From: Flavobacterium limnophilum
GTDB lineage: Bacteria > Bacteroidota > Bacteroidia > Flavobacteriales > Flavobacteriaceae
Assembly (NCBI RefSeq): GCF_027111315.2
Contig: NZ_CP114289.2
Span: 3,906,001-3,970,000 of the forward strand
Reading direction: 5' to 3'
DNA length: 64,000 nt
Made by a program: the position numbers and the translations under genes. The notes beneath the pieces are model-generated. The model ran no database searches, was not told the origin of the DNA, and saw only the letters and a list, made by a program, of their open reading frames with translations. Below, piece after piece: positions 1-10,163 of the stretch (the first letter of the stretch is position 1; every line of letters starts with the position of its first letter).

Positions 1-3000
1 ATTTCAGGAGCCAATGTTTCCATTGTAGGAAGTAAAAAATCGACTTCTACCGATTTTGATGGGAAATTTGCTATTAGTGCGCCTGCCAATTCTTCGATAT
101 CGGTTTCGTTTATTGGTTATGTTACCCAAACTTTAAATGTAAAAAATGGTGGTAAATTCAATGTGATTTTGAATTTAAGTGCCGAAGATTTGCGAGAAGT
201 TGTCGTGAATGTAGGATACCGAAGTGTTAAGAAGAAAGATTTAACTGGAGCCATTTCTACGGTTAGTACCAAAGATTTTGCTGATACCCAACAACTGTCC
301 GTAGATCAATTGCTACAAGGGCGCGCCGCAGGTGTATCCGTAACCAATAACTCTGGCCAGCCCGGAGGTAATGTATCGGTTAAAATTCGTGGTACGACTT
401 CTATTTCAGGAACGAATGAGCCATTGTATATTGTAGATGGTATTCCGATTTCTGGAGATGCTGCCAGTACTGCTACCGGAGGTAATATTGTGTCTGGTTA
501 TTTAGGGGCAAATACAGGAAACGTGGCGACGAGTCCTATTGCATTTTTAAATCCAAATGATATAGAATCAATGGATATTTTGAAAGATGCTTCTGCAACT
601 GCCATCTATGGATCAAGGGCGTCAAATGGAGTTGTAATTATTACTACAAAAAGAGGTAAAAAAGGGGTGGGTAAAATTACTTACGACTCCTTTTTCTCTG
701 TTCAAAATGTGACTAATTTATTGGATACGATGACTTTGAGCCAATATGCCGTACAACAAAATGCTTTGGCAACTGTTTATGGTGTAGGGCCGAGAGACGA
801 GTTTGCCGTTCCGTCTGTTTTAGGTGAAGGAACCAATTGGCAAGACGAGATTTATAAAACGGCAGTAATGAGTAATCACCAGATTTCATTTTCTGGTTCA
901 AAAGACGGTACGAATTATTATATTTCTGGAGGTTATGTAAATCAAGAAGGTATTGTTGTGGGTTCAGGTTTTAGAAGATATAATTTTAAAACAAACATAG
1001 ATACTAAAATAAAAAATTGGTTGACTGTAGGAGTTTCTATTGGAACAGGTATAACAAATGAGGATATTACAATTAATGGTGCAAGTAACGGTATTATTAG
1101 TACTTCTATTTTGTCAACTCCAGATGTTGCAGTAAAAGATACTGACGGAAATTACGCCGGTCCACCAGCTGATGGTTCAATAGGGGTATGGATCAATCCA
1201 GTTGCTTCGGCCTTGATGAATACCAATAAGTTGATTAAAAGGAATTTCTTGGGCAATTTTTATGCTAATTTTAAAATAGCAAAAGGATTTGAATATAGAT
1301 TTGATTTGGGTGGCTCTACAAATGTTGATAATTTTGAAGGTTTTCAACCTACTTATACTTGGGGTGCCGCAGTCAAAGAAACTAATGAGTTGGTAGAGAG
1401 AGCCAACAATTGGTATGGTATCAATGTTAAAAATGTTTTAACCTATAAGCTTGATTCAGGAGAGCATCATTTTAATTTCTTGGCTGGCCAAGAGGCCAAT
1501 GATAGCCATTGGTACGGAAATTCACAGTCGGTTGCGGGCTTGTTAAGTAATGATATTCATTCTATTAGTTTGGGAGATCCTGATACTGTTACTGCATCAG
1601 AATATAAAGGAAGTTCCGCTTTGTACTCTTTCTTTGGGTCATTTAATTACGACTACAACAATAGATATGGTTTGCAGGCTACAATGAGAGCAGATGGAAG
1701 TTCTAATTTTGGTCCAGGCGAAAAATGGGGTTATTTCCCTTCGGTTTCCGGTTATTGGAAACTTTCAAATGAGGCTTTTATGGAAGGAACCAAAGAGTAT
1801 ATCGATAATATCAAATTCAGGGGTGGTTATGGTGAGACAGGAAACCAAAATATTGGAGGAGCAGGTTATATAAGTACTGTTCGTGCCATAAAATCGGCAA
1901 TGGGTAATTTCTTTACGGTTAATAACATTGCAAATCCTGGTTTGACTTGGGAAACTTCTGTGCAAACGAACTTTGGTTTGGATTTCACGCTTTTTAATTC
2001 AAAACTCCAAGCTACGTTTGATGTGTACAGAAAACAGTCAGAAGGATTTTTATTCGTCTTGCCATTGCCTTATTATGTAACTGGAACAGAAGCTTATCAG
2101 GGTGGTTTAGGAGCGCCGAATGTGAATTTGGGAAGCCTGAGAAACGAAGGTTTTGAGATGACTTTAGATTACAATAATAGGTTTGGAAACGACTTTACTT
2201 GGAATTCAAAAGTGATTTTCGCAATCAACAAAAACAAATTGTTGGAGTTGCAAGATAATTTTGATTTGACAAAAGACGTATTGCTTAACGATTATACCAC
2301 AAAAGCGGTAACCAAAACAGTGGTTGGTCAACCCGTTGGTCAATTCTACGGATATCAAGCCGTTGGTATTATCAGGACCAATGAACAATTGGCAAATGCG
2401 CCTATTCCTTTTACGGGAAATAAAGCCGTGAAAAGCCAATTGGGAGATATTGAGTATGTGGATCAAAATAAAGACGGTTTGATTGACGACAAAGATTTGA
2501 CTTACATTGGTAATCCACAACCGAAATTCACTTATGGTTTCAATAATACTTTTAAATACAAAAATGTTGATTTAGGGATATTTTTACAAGGAGCTTACGG
2601 CAATAAAGTAATGAACCTAACCAGACGAGCCGGTACTAAAAACCAACGTTTGTATGAAAATCAATTGGCTGAAGCCGTAGATTTCTGGACACCGGACAAT
2701 GTTGATGCAAAATATCCAAGACCCGATGGTGCCGATGGACATCCAAATATCGCCATCTCTGACCGTTATGTAGAAGATGGATCATACCTAAGAATTCAAC
2801 AAATGACTTTAGGTTATAATTTACCTTCGGATGTACTTTCGAAAGCAAATATCAGTAAATTAAGATTTTATTTGGGTGTTCAAAATCTTTACACATTTAC
2901 AAAATATACAGGCTATGACCCAGAGGTAGGATCATACAATCAAGATGCGCTATTATCAGGAATTGATTCAGGGCGTTATCCTACCAATCGTAGTTTCACT

Positions 3001-3024
3001 TTTGGATTGAACTTAGAATTTTAA
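1..3024 (+). CDS. SusC/RagA-family TonB-dependent outer-membrane receptor (5' end missing)
   Basis: The reading frame is already open at base 1, so the true start lies outside the window. The first ~60 codons (ISGANVSIVG, DGKFAISAPA) are the end of a carboxypeptidase-regulatory-like domain typical of SusC N-termini. Then come the plug domain (LLQGRAAGVSV, PLYIVDGIPI, ILKDASATAIYGSRASNG, VVIITTKRGKKG) and a long beta-barrel ending in the aromatic terminus SFTFGLNLEF. The gene lies 12 bp before a susD-like gene, the hallmark of a polysaccharide utilisation locus. SusC proteins import oligosaccharides across the outer membrane with TonB energy, with SusD as a lid. The glycan cannot be read from the receptor; the neighbours point to pectic or arabinan/galactan-rich plant cell wall. 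Confidence 0.95.
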   Translation: MSGANVSIVGSKKSTSTDFDGKFAISAPANSSISVSFIGYVTQTLNVKNGGKFNVILNLSAEDLREVVVNVGYRSVKKKDLTGAISTVSTKDFADTQQLSVDQLLQGRAAGVSVTNNSGQPGGNVSVKIRGTTSISGTNEPLYIVDGIPISGDAASTATGGNIVSGYLGANTGNVATSPIAFLNPNDIESMDILKDASATAIYGSRASNGVVIITTKRGKKGVGKITYDSFFSVQNVTNLLDTMTLSQYAVQQNALATVYGVGPRDEFAVPSVLGEGTNWQDEIYKTAVMSNHQISFSGSKDGTNYYISGGYVNQEGIVVGSGFRRYNFKTNIDTKIKNWLTVGVSIGTGITNEDITINGASNGIISTSILSTPDVAVKDTDGNYAGPPADGSIGVWINPVASALMNTNKLIKRNFLGNFYANFKIAKGFEYRFDLGGSTNVDNFEGFQPTYTWGAAVKETNELVERANNWYGINVKNVLTYKLDSGEHHFNFLAGQEANDSHWYGNSQSVAGLLSNDIHSISLGDPDTVTASEYKGSSALYSFFGSFNYDYNNRYGLQATMRADGSSNFGPGEKWGYFPSVSGYWKLSNEAFMEGTKEYIDNIKFRGGYGETGNQNIGGAGYISTVRAIKSAMGNFFTVNNIANPGLTWETSVQTNFGLDFTLFNSKLQATFDVYRKQSEGFLFVLPLPYYVTGTEAYQGGLGAPNVNLGSLRNEGFEMTLDYNNRFGNDFTWNSKVIFAINKNKLLELQDNFDLTKDVLLNDYTTKAVTKTVVGQPVGQFYGYQAVGIIRTNEQLANAPIPFTGNKAVKSQLGDIEYVDQNKDGLIDDKDLTYIGNPQPKFTYGFNNTFKYKNVDLGIFLQGAYGNKVMNLTRRAGTKNQRLYENQLAEAVDFWTPDNVDAKYPRPDGADGHPNIAISDRYVEDGSYLRIQQMTLGYNLPSDVLSKANISKLRFYLGVQNLYTFTKYTGYDPEVGSYNQDALLSGIDSGRYPTNRSFTFGLNLEF

Positions 3025-3036
3025 TTTACTACTCTT

Positions 3037-4599
3037 ATGAAAAAATATATCAATATAAAAGCCTTGGTTGTATTCTTGACACTAGGTTTGGCTACCACTT
3101 CTTGTAGCGAAGATTTCTTGGATCGTCCATCTGAAGATAGTTACAGCAGTGACCAGTTTTATAATACTGACGAACAAGTAGAACGAACTACTTATGGTAT
3201 GTATGGCGCAATGTGGGCACCCTATTACACCAAAAATTTTTACGCATTGTCTGAATTGTCTTCAGGGAATTGTATCGCATACGCAGATGGACCGGAGTTG
3301 ATCCAGTTTAAATTAACCTCTGATAGTCCTATTTTGCTGGATTCTTGGAGAGCATGTTTTGCAGTTATAGCGCAATCAAATAATTTAATTAATAATATTG
3401 AAAAAGATGCTACCCAAGATGTAAGTAGTGCAGTAATTAAAAATACAGTTGCAGAGGCTCATTTTTTTAGAGCCATAGCTTACTTTTATTTGGTTCGTTT
3501 GTATGGACCGGTGCCTATTGTAGAAGATAATTTAGCTTTGGCAAAAGCCCCGTTGGTAAATACAAATAGAATAGAAGATGTTTATACGTTTATTGAAAAA
3601 GATTTAAAATATGCTGCAGCAAATCTTAAATCAAAAGTTAGATCGAGAACTCCCGGGGGAGACAATATTTTTGTAACCCAAGGTTCTGCCGAAGCCTTTT
3701 TGGCAAAAGTGTATTTGTATGAAAAAAAATACCCTGAATCTAAAGCAATGGCCGAAAAAGTTATTAATTCAGGTGAGTTTGGTTTGTTGCCAAATTTCGC
3801 AGATTTGTTTTTGACAAGTAAAAACAATAACCATGAGTCTATTTATTCTTGGCAATGGTCTGGCGCCATAAATAGTTATGGAGGAGGAAATTTTTCCAAT
3901 ATTCAATATGGTTTGGATATTTTGAATGACAACGCTTCTTACGGAGCTACTTATGTGCCAACCAATGATGTTCAAGACGCTTTTGAAATTGGAGATTTAA
4001 GAAGAAAAGAGTCTTTTATGATTTACGGTGATTCTTATCCTAACATGAAAGCTGACGGTGTAGTGGGTTTTGTAATGGATAAAACTAAATATCCTGATTT
4101 ATTGGGCAATACAGGTGCTGCGGTTAAGAAATACGTAGTGGGACAAGCCACTAGCGAAACTGGACCAGCTGACTCATGGGGAGGAATGAACAACACTAAT
4201 TATATAATGCGTTATGCTGATCTTTTATTGATTCATTCTGAGGCAATTATGGCAGGAGCCTCTGAAACTACCAATCCTCTTGCTAAAGAATCATACAATA
4301 AAGTAAGACTTAGAGCTGGTCTTGCGGCTTTAGGAACCAATGTGCCATTAACAAAAGCGGCTTTATTCCATGAACGCAGGGTAGAGTTTGCTTTTGAAGG
4401 AGAATTTTGGTTTGATTTAGGAAGATTACCACGTCAGGAAGCAATCAATATAATCTCTCAACAAGATAGAGGTTTTGATTCCCAAGGAGTGACGCATTAT
4501 ACACCGACACCAACTGATTTTATTTATCCAAAACCAGATATCGAAGTTAGAAAAAATCCAAAATTGAAAGAGGCACCAGTTCCTTACAATTTCAACTAA
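3037..4599 (+). CDS. SusD/RagB-family outer-membrane glycan-binding lipoprotein
   Basis: This 520-residue protein starts with a lipoprotein signal: hydrophobic stretch, then TTSC at Cys23, followed by SEDFLDR. SusD proteins typically have this CSxDFLD start. The acidic residues after the Cys match the Bacteroidota lipoprotein export signal, so surface exposure is expected. TPR-like helical segments (HFFRAIAYFYLVRLYGPVPI, AEAFLAKVYLYEKKY) and the C-terminal family pattern (HERRVEFAFEGEFWFDLGR, YPKPDIEVRKNPKL) are clear, and the length is normal. It follows susC by 12 bp and is presumably cotranscribed. Its expected role is to capture oligosaccharide and pass it to the SusC partner. Confidence 0.95.
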   Translation: MKKYINIKALVVFLTLGLATTSCSEDFLDRPSEDSYSSDQFYNTDEQVERTTYGMYGAMWAPYYTKNFYALSELSSGNCIAYADGPELIQFKLTSDSPILLDSWRACFAVIAQSNNLINNIEKDATQDVSSAVIKNTVAEAHFFRAIAYFYLVRLYGPVPIVEDNLALAKAPLVNTNRIEDVYTFIEKDLKYAAANLKSKVRSRTPGGDNIFVTQGSAEAFLAKVYLYEKKYPESKAMAEKVINSGEFGLLPNFADLFLTSKNNNHESIYSWQWSGAINSYGGGNFSNIQYGLDILNDNASYGATYVPTNDVQDAFEIGDLRRKESFMIYGDSYPNMKADGVVGFVMDKTKYPDLLGNTGAAVKKYVVGQATSETGPADSWGGMNNTNYIMRYADLLLIHSEAIMAGASETTNPLAKESYNKVRLRAGLAALGTNVPLTKAALFHERRVEFAFEGEFWFDLGRLPRQEAINIISQQDRGFDSQGVTHYTPTPTDFIYPKPDIEVRKNPKLKEAPVPYNFN

Positions 4600-4619
4600 T
4601 TTTTTAAAAGTAAATTATT

Positions 4620-5687
4620 ATGAAAAACATAAAAAATAAAATGGTCTTAAAGTTGTGCTTTCTGGCTTCAATTTCAATTTTTCTTCTCTCTTCTTGCTCA
4701 GATGATTCTGATAGCAGTAGCGGAAAAGTGGAAGTATCAGGAATCAGTAGATCAGTAGTTGACGATCCATTAGTGGACGGTGATAGACAAGTTGATGTTC
4801 CCACGGAGATTATCAACGCAGGAAATTATTATATCATCCGAGGGTCAGGTTTCGCATCCTTAAAATCGATTTCGTTTAATGGTTTAGAATCTTATTTCAA
4901 TCCAACCATGGTTACAGATAATGCCATTGTTGTGCTGGTGGATCAAAAAACACCCTATTATAACGAAATGGACGAAATGAAAATAGTGACCAATTCGGGC
5001 ACTTATACATTTACTATTGCTGTTAGACCTCCAAATCCTAACATTACTGGATTTCCAATCAATCCTAATCCAGGAGACATAATCACCATTACAGGAGAAT
5101 ATTTTTTACGTCCTGTTGTGAATTTTGGGGATATTGCAGTTCAGCCAATATCATCAACATTAACAGAGATTAAAGTAAAAGTGCCTAATAATATTCAATA
5201 TAAAAGTTTATCGGTAACCAATGTGTCAGGGACAACAGTTGCAGGCCAGTCTTTAGGTTCCGCTATTTACGATGATGCTTATACTAATTTGATGAGTTAT
5301 AACGGTCTGTGGAGACCAGCAACCAATCATTATGACATTGCTTATGATAAAGATGCCAAACAAGGCGTAAAATGCATCAATTGGACTTCAGGCCCAGATT
5401 GGGATGGTTTGTATATTGGTATTGATAAATCTAAAGTAGACATGTCTAAATATAAAGGAATCCGCATAAGTATCAAAGGTCAAAAAGCGGGTTCGGTAAA
5501 TGCAATTATTAATGGTAATTGGGGAGCTACTGCTTCACTTAAATTCGGTACAAGCTGGACTTATTTTGAAATTTTGTTTGCTGGAGTTGGAAGTCCGACA
5601 GAGCTAACGGAAGTGACATTTCAAGAAACAGGAGGTTTTGGAGGAAACAATTTATTTATCGATGATATTGGATTGGTGTTAAAATAA
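4620..5687 (+). CDS. TIG-domain surface glycan-binding lipoprotein (SusE/F position)
   Basis: This 355-residue lipoprotein has a hydrophobic leader and the lipobox LLSSC followed by SDDSDSSS, a surface-export type of sequence. Two Ig-like/TIG segments follow: roughly residues 45-135, and 140-215 (NPNPGDIITITGEYF). The C-terminal domain of ~130 residues (tryptophan-rich, ending IDDIGLVLK) resembles a carbohydrate-binding jelly roll. The product of the next gene has the same TIG plus C-terminal arrangement and also ends YIDDIGFL, so the two are related. The gene starts 20 bp after susD and is very likely in the same operon. The family is a poor guide to sugar specificity; surface glycan binding is inferred from position and architecture. 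Confidence 0.8.
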   Translation: MKNIKNKMVLKLCFLASISIFLLSSCSDDSDSSSGKVEVSGISRSVVDDPLVDGDRQVDVPTEIINAGNYYIIRGSGFASLKSISFNGLESYFNPTMVTDNAIVVLVDQKTPYYNEMDEMKIVTNSGTYTFTIAVRPPNPNITGFPINPNPGDIITITGEYFLRPVVNFGDIAVQPISSTLTEIKVKVPNNIQYKSLSVTNVSGTTVAGQSLGSAIYDDAYTNLMSYNGLWRPATNHYDIAYDKDAKQGVKCINWTSGPDWDGLYIGIDKSKVDMSKYKGIRISIKGQKAGSVNAIINGNWGATASLKFGTSWTYFEILFAGVGSPTELTEVTFQETGGFGGNNLFIDDIGLVLK

Positions 5688-5769
5688 TTGTGACGGATTC
5701 TAAAAAATGAATTTAGCTTGTTAAGTTCATCAATTGGAATCTTTATATTAAAAACTAAAAATAGAATGT

Positions 5770-7029
5770 ATGAAAAATATATATAATAAATTAAAACATA
5801 TTGCTGTTTGCGCCATTTTGGTCGTTACGGTTTCTTCTTGTGATAATAGCATTGAAGATATTGGAGGAGCCCAGCAAAATTACAACACGGCATACGGATT
5901 GCTTATGGCAAACAGTAATTTAACTACGTTTGTCAAAGCAATACAATTAGCCGGTTTAGAATCGACTTTAAATACTGCCGAAGATTTTACGTATTTTGTT
6001 CCTAACGATACTACTTTAAATACTTATTTGGTTGCTAACGGTTATGTAAATGAGTTGGGGTATCCAGATATTACAAAGGTTCCTGTCGAAGATTTAAAAC
6101 AACTTGTTCTAAGTCATGTTGTTAAAGGTGTCAAAAAAAGGGTCGCTAAACTTGAAGGTGTAGAAGCTGATTATCTGGAAACAGGGGAATATGCCACGAT
6201 GGCCAATGCAATAAATGCGGACTTATATTTATTGGGCATCAATGTAACCAATGGTGTTTTAAAGGTAAATGGATCTGATAAAGATGCACCGGGATTAGAT
6301 TATTACGGCACAAATGGTTTTGTAAATGTTCTTAGCAATGTAATTGTGTTAACTCCACCAGCTCCGGTAATTACAAGTTTGTCACAAGTGTTGGCTTCTC
6401 CTGGAGATGTTATTACAATTACTGGACAAAATTTTGTAAAAGTTAAAAAGGTTAAGTTTGGATCTACCGCAGCTACATTTACGGTAGTGTCTAAAACACA
6501 AATAAAAGCAACTGTACCGGCTGATTTTAACTCCTTTGGTCTTATTGTTGTAGAGACTGAATTCGGTGTATCTGCTCCAAGTAGCATAGGTGTCAAGTAT
6601 TTACTATACGAAGATGCACTCAAAGGCTGGGGCTGGGGCTGGGGAGGTGATATCACTTGGCAAAGCAACGAAAAAGTTAGCAGGGGAACCTATTCAATCA
6701 AAAAAGTTGCAGAAGCTTGGAGTGGACTTTTCATGCACTCTGATTTGCTCCTAAATACCGCAGATTATCAATTTGTTAAAATGTCTATATTTCCAAACCA
6801 AAGCACCAAGATTATGGTTACCATAAACAGTGATACAGGTGACTCCAGCAAAGGTACGACAGTTACATTGATACCGGGTCAATGGAACAATATTTCAATC
6901 CCTATTTCAGATTTGCATCCTGAGCTTATACCGGGAGGAAATTTTGATAGTGTCTTTGTTCAAGAATTTTCTGGAATTACAATTACTCCAGCCAGTATTC
7001 TCTATATAGATGATATTGGATTTTTATAA
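5770..7029 (+). CDS. Fasciclin + TIG domain surface lipoprotein (probable glycan-binding)
   Basis: This 419-residue lipoprotein has signal and lipobox VTVSSC followed by DNSIED. Residues ~40-195 resemble a fasciclin (FAS1) domain: LTTFVKAIQLAGLESTL, DFTYFVPNDTTLNTYL, a later LVLSHVVKG and NGFVNVLSNVIVL all fall in FAS1 order. A TIG domain follows (~198-275, SPGDVITITGQNF). The C-terminal binding-like domain contains the Gly-Trp run GWGWGWGG and ends in YIDDIGFL, like the preceding lipoprotein. Position suggests a second surface glycan-binding protein. The FAS1 domain is an uncommon addition in SusE/F-like proteins, and its role is unknown. A hairpin terminator lies just downstream. Confidence 0.75.
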   Translation: MKNIYNKLKHIAVCAILVVTVSSCDNSIEDIGGAQQNYNTAYGLLMANSNLTTFVKAIQLAGLESTLNTAEDFTYFVPNDTTLNTYLVANGYVNELGYPDITKVPVEDLKQLVLSHVVKGVKKRVAKLEGVEADYLETGEYATMANAINADLYLLGINVTNGVLKVNGSDKDAPGLDYYGTNGFVNVLSNVIVLTPPAPVITSLSQVLASPGDVITITGQNFVKVKKVKFGSTAATFTVVSKTQIKATVPADFNSFGLIVVETEFGVSAPSSIGVKYLLYEDALKGWGWGWGGDITWQSNEKVSRGTYSIKKVAEAWSGLFMHSDLLLNTADYQFVKMSIFPNQSTKIMVTINSDTGDSSKGTTVTLIPGQWNNISIPISDLHPELIPGGNFDSVFVQEFSGITITPASILYIDDIGFL

Positions 7030-7066
7030 AATTTGATTTAAGTTTTTGAGTTGAAGTTAGTTTGAG

Positions 7067-7101
7067 ATATTCCCTGATTGAAAAGTTAGGGAATATTTTT
7101 T
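7067..7101 (+). terminator. Rho-independent terminator after the SusCD/lipoprotein operon
   Basis: Arms ATATTCCCT (7067-7075) and AGGGAATAT (7088-7096) pair perfectly over nine bases, followed by a run of T. It lies 38 bp after the stop of the fasciclin lipoprotein gene. This suggests that the SusC to lipoprotein unit ends here and that the enzymes downstream have their own promoter. Confidence 0.75.
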
Positions 7102-7254
7102 TAGAAGCATTTCCCATAATTCTGTTGGTCAACCATAAATTTGACAAATTGTACTGTTTTTTAGTGTATTTTGAAAAGAAAGTATCACTATATTTAGTGT
7201 CTATTGACTAAACTTGTATGTTTTGCTACCCATTATTTTGTTAAACTTCATCCA

Positions 7255-10137
7255 ATGAAAAATTCCAATAAAGTACATTTTCTACTATTTATATTCTGTA
7301 GTTTTAGTTTTTCCAGTTTCTCCCAATCGACTTCAAATAGTAAAAATCGGGAACACATTTCCATCGATAAAAATTGGCAATTCGCCTTTGGTCATCCTTT
7401 TGATACGGCCAAAGATTTCAATAACGGAACAGGTTATTTTTCCTATTTGGCCAAAACTACTTATGGCGACGGAGCTGCCGCCGCAGATTTTGACGATCGC
7501 TCTTGGCGAAAACTCGATTTGCCGCACGATTGGGCAGTCGAGCAAGGATTCAGCGAAAAAGCCAGTTACAGCCACGGATTCAAAAACATTGGAAGGCAAT
7601 TTCCAGAAGCCAGCATTGGTTGGTACCGAAAAAAAATAAGTATTCCAAAAGAAGATTTGGGACGTAGAATCCACATCGCTTTTGATGGCGTTTTTCGCAA
7701 TGCAACGGTTTGGTTCAACGGACATTATTTAGGAATACATCCATCGGGATATTTGGGTTTCGAATACGATGTTACCGATTATATCAACTATGGTGGCGAA
7801 AACACAATCGCCGTTCGAGTGGATGCGATGATGGAAGAAGGCTGGTTTTACGAAGGTGCCGGAATCTATAGACACGTTTGGCTCAACAAAACCAATTCCT
7901 TGCACGTTCCCGCTGACGGAACTTTTGTAAGCACAACTAAACTCAACAACAATACTTCTGAACTGGCTTCAAAAGTTTCGGTAATCAACGAAGGAGCAAA
8001 GACTCAAAGCTTTAAAATAGTTCAAACGGTTTATGATAATTCAGGAAAATCAATCGCCACGGCTACAATTGATAATCTGAATTTGCGACCAATGGAAACC
8101 AAAGAATTTGAAACCGAATTATCCGTTGCGAATCCCAATTTATGGTCAGTTGACAATCCTTATTTGCATAAAATGGTTACGAATATTTATGTAGGAACTG
8201 AATTGATGGATACCCAAACCACCAATTTCGGAATCCGAACGGTACGTTTTGATGCCAATAAAGGATTTTTATTGAACGGAAAACACCTTAAAATAAAAGG
8301 AACCAATAACCACCAGGACCACGCAGGAGTGGGAGCGGCAATGCCCGATGGTTTGCAGGATTTTAGAATTGCAACCTTAAAATCATTTGGTTCCAATGCC
8401 TATCGCTGTTCACACAATCCGCCAACACCGGAATTATTAGATGCTTGTGACCGATTGGGAATAGTAGTCATAGACGAAACCCGATTGATGGGAATTACAA
8501 GCACCCAATTAAGCGAATTAAAACGGATGATGCTTCGAGACAGAAACCATCCAAGCATAATTAGTTGGTCTATCGCCAATGAAGAATGGGGAATTGAAGG
8601 CGACATCAAAGGCGCTCGAATGACCAGAACCATACAAGATTATGCCAAAACCATCGACACCACAAGAGGAATTACGGCAGGAATCAGCGGCAATTGGGAT
8701 AATGGTATTGCCACTGCGGTCGATGTTGTGGGCTACAATTACATCAAACACGGCGGAAAAGAAACCACCGACAAACACCACCGTGAATTTCCAAATCTAG
8801 CCAGTTGGGGAACCGAGGAAGGTTCCACCTTTGCCACAAGAGGAATCTATTTTGAAGACAACGAAAAGCAATTCAAACCGGCTTACGATTTGCCTCAATC
8901 GCCCAATGCGCACAGCATCGAACAAGGTTGGAAACATTACGATTCTCGCGATTATCTCGCCGGAATGTACATTTGGACAGGATTCGATTATCGTGGAGAA
9001 CCCTCACCTTACGTTTGGCCGGCGACAGGCTCTTATTTTGGAATGCTGGATCAATGCGGTTTTTACAAAGACGATGCTTGGTACCTGAAATCGTGGTGGG
9101 GAAGCGAACCCGTTTTGCATCTTTTGCCCCATTGGAATTGGAAAGGAAAAGAAGGTAAACCCATCGATGTTTGGGCGTACAGCAATTGCGATGAAGTGGA
9201 ATTGTTTCTAAACAAAAAAAGTTTAGGCAAGAAAGCGATGGAAAAAAATGGTCATTTGGAATGGAAAGTAAATTATCAACCCGGAACATTGGAAGCAATT
9301 GGATATAAAAATGGCAAGAAATTTTTAACTGAAACCGTAAAAACCACTTCCGATGCCGTGGCTCTTGGCTTGCAATCGAACGTGAAAACAATCCAAGCCA
9401 ATGCTACCGATATTGCAATGATTACAGTTGATACCAAAGATAAATCTGGCTTGTTTGTACCAACTTCCGAAAATGAAGTTGTCTTTACTATTTCTGGTTC
9501 AGGGAAAATAATTGGCGTTGGAAACGGAAAACCAACTTCGGTTGAACCGGACCAATTTTTGGAACAAAATACCGTTATCAACATTTCGAATCTAAAAGAA
9601 AAAATTGTCAATTCCATTTCAGAAACGGCTGAAACAGCAGATAATTTGGATATTTCCAATTGGGATAACGCTTTCAAAGACCCTCGCGACACCATTTTTG
9701 GAAAGAAAGCCAAAACCGTGGTCTATCGCACCACTTTTGATTTGCCCGAAAATTTCAAAGACACCCAAATTAACTTTTTTTACAATAGTATCGGGCAATC
9801 GCAGTCTATTTACATCAACGGAAAGCAAATTGCAAATGCCATTCCAGAAAACAAAAAAGGAGACACTTTTGTATTAGATAAAACCAATCTCCGTGCTGGG
9901 AAAAACACGATAGTGATAGTAGCCGAGCCTTTAATTTACAAGTACAAATGGGGAACCGTCAATATCAATCCGGGAACGATTCAGGTGATTACGCCAGCGC
10001 CAACTTGGAAACGCACGCTTTTTAGCGGTTTGGCACAAGTCATTCTGCAATCGACAGGTGAAGCGGGCGAAATTACCTTGACTGCCAGCAGCAACGGACT
10101 CAAAAAAGCCGAAATAAAAATAAATGCAGTGAAATAA
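7255..10137 (+). CDS. Glycoside hydrolase family 2 beta-galactosidase-like enzyme
   Basis: This is a 960-residue secreted GH2 enzyme. The ATG at 7255 was chosen because a clean signal peptide begins there (MKNSNKVHFLLFIFCSFSF, then FSQ); the frame opens 17 codons earlier at a TTG. Domain order follows GH2: sugar-binding domain (DWAVEQGFS, GWYRKKISIP, AVRVDAMMEEGWFYEGAGIYR), Ig-like domain, TIM barrel, then C-terminal DUF4982-like and additional beta domains. E443 in SIANEEWG is the expected acid/base and E521 in SWGTEEGS the expected nucleophile. Family members usually release terminal beta-galactose, fitting galactan or galactosylated xyloglucan side chains; beta-glucuronidase or another GH2 specificity cannot be excluded. 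Periplasmic location is likely since no T9SS tail is seen. Confidence 0.88.
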   Translation: MKNSNKVHFLLFIFCSFSFSSFSQSTSNSKNREHISIDKNWQFAFGHPFDTAKDFNNGTGYFSYLAKTTYGDGAAAADFDDRSWRKLDLPHDWAVEQGFSEKASYSHGFKNIGRQFPEASIGWYRKKISIPKEDLGRRIHIAFDGVFRNATVWFNGHYLGIHPSGYLGFEYDVTDYINYGGENTIAVRVDAMMEEGWFYEGAGIYRHVWLNKTNSLHVPADGTFVSTTKLNNNTSELASKVSVINEGAKTQSFKIVQTVYDNSGKSIATATIDNLNLRPMETKEFETELSVANPNLWSVDNPYLHKMVTNIYVGTELMDTQTTNFGIRTVRFDANKGFLLNGKHLKIKGTNNHQDHAGVGAAMPDGLQDFRIATLKSFGSNAYRCSHNPPTPELLDACDRLGIVVIDETRLMGITSTQLSELKRMMLRDRNHPSIISWSIANEEWGIEGDIKGARMTRTIQDYAKTIDTTRGITAGISGNWDNGIATAVDVVGYNYIKHGGKETTDKHHREFPNLASWGTEEGSTFATRGIYFEDNEKQFKPAYDLPQSPNAHSIEQGWKHYDSRDYLAGMYIWTGFDYRGEPSPYVWPATGSYFGMLDQCGFYKDDAWYLKSWWGSEPVLHLLPHWNWKGKEGKPIDVWAYSNCDEVELFLNKKSLGKKAMEKNGHLEWKVNYQPGTLEAIGYKNGKKFLTETVKTTSDAVALGLQSNVKTIQANATDIAMITVDTKDKSGLFVPTSENEVVFTISGSGKIIGVGNGKPTSVEPDQFLEQNTVINISNLKEKIVNSISETAETADNLDISNWDNAFKDPRDTIFGKKAKTVVYRTTFDLPENFKDTQINFFYNSIGQSQSIYINGKQIANAIPENKKGDTFVLDKTNLRAGKNTIVIVAEPLIYKYKWGTVNINPGTIQVITPAPTWKRTLFSGLAQVILQSTGEAGEITLTASSNGLKKAEIKINAVK

Positions 10138-10163
10138 ATAGAAGAAATGAATTGCCACAAGCT

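Noticed and set aside
7141..7173. TTGAC...TATTTTG as promoter of the GH2 gene
   Set aside because: The -7 box is one base short of TAnnTTTG and the gap is at the long limit; a promoter is expected here but this site is not convincing.
8873..9391. 172-residue minus-strand open frame within the GH2 gene
   Set aside because: It is the shadow of a well-supported GH2 coding region and shows no family features of its own.
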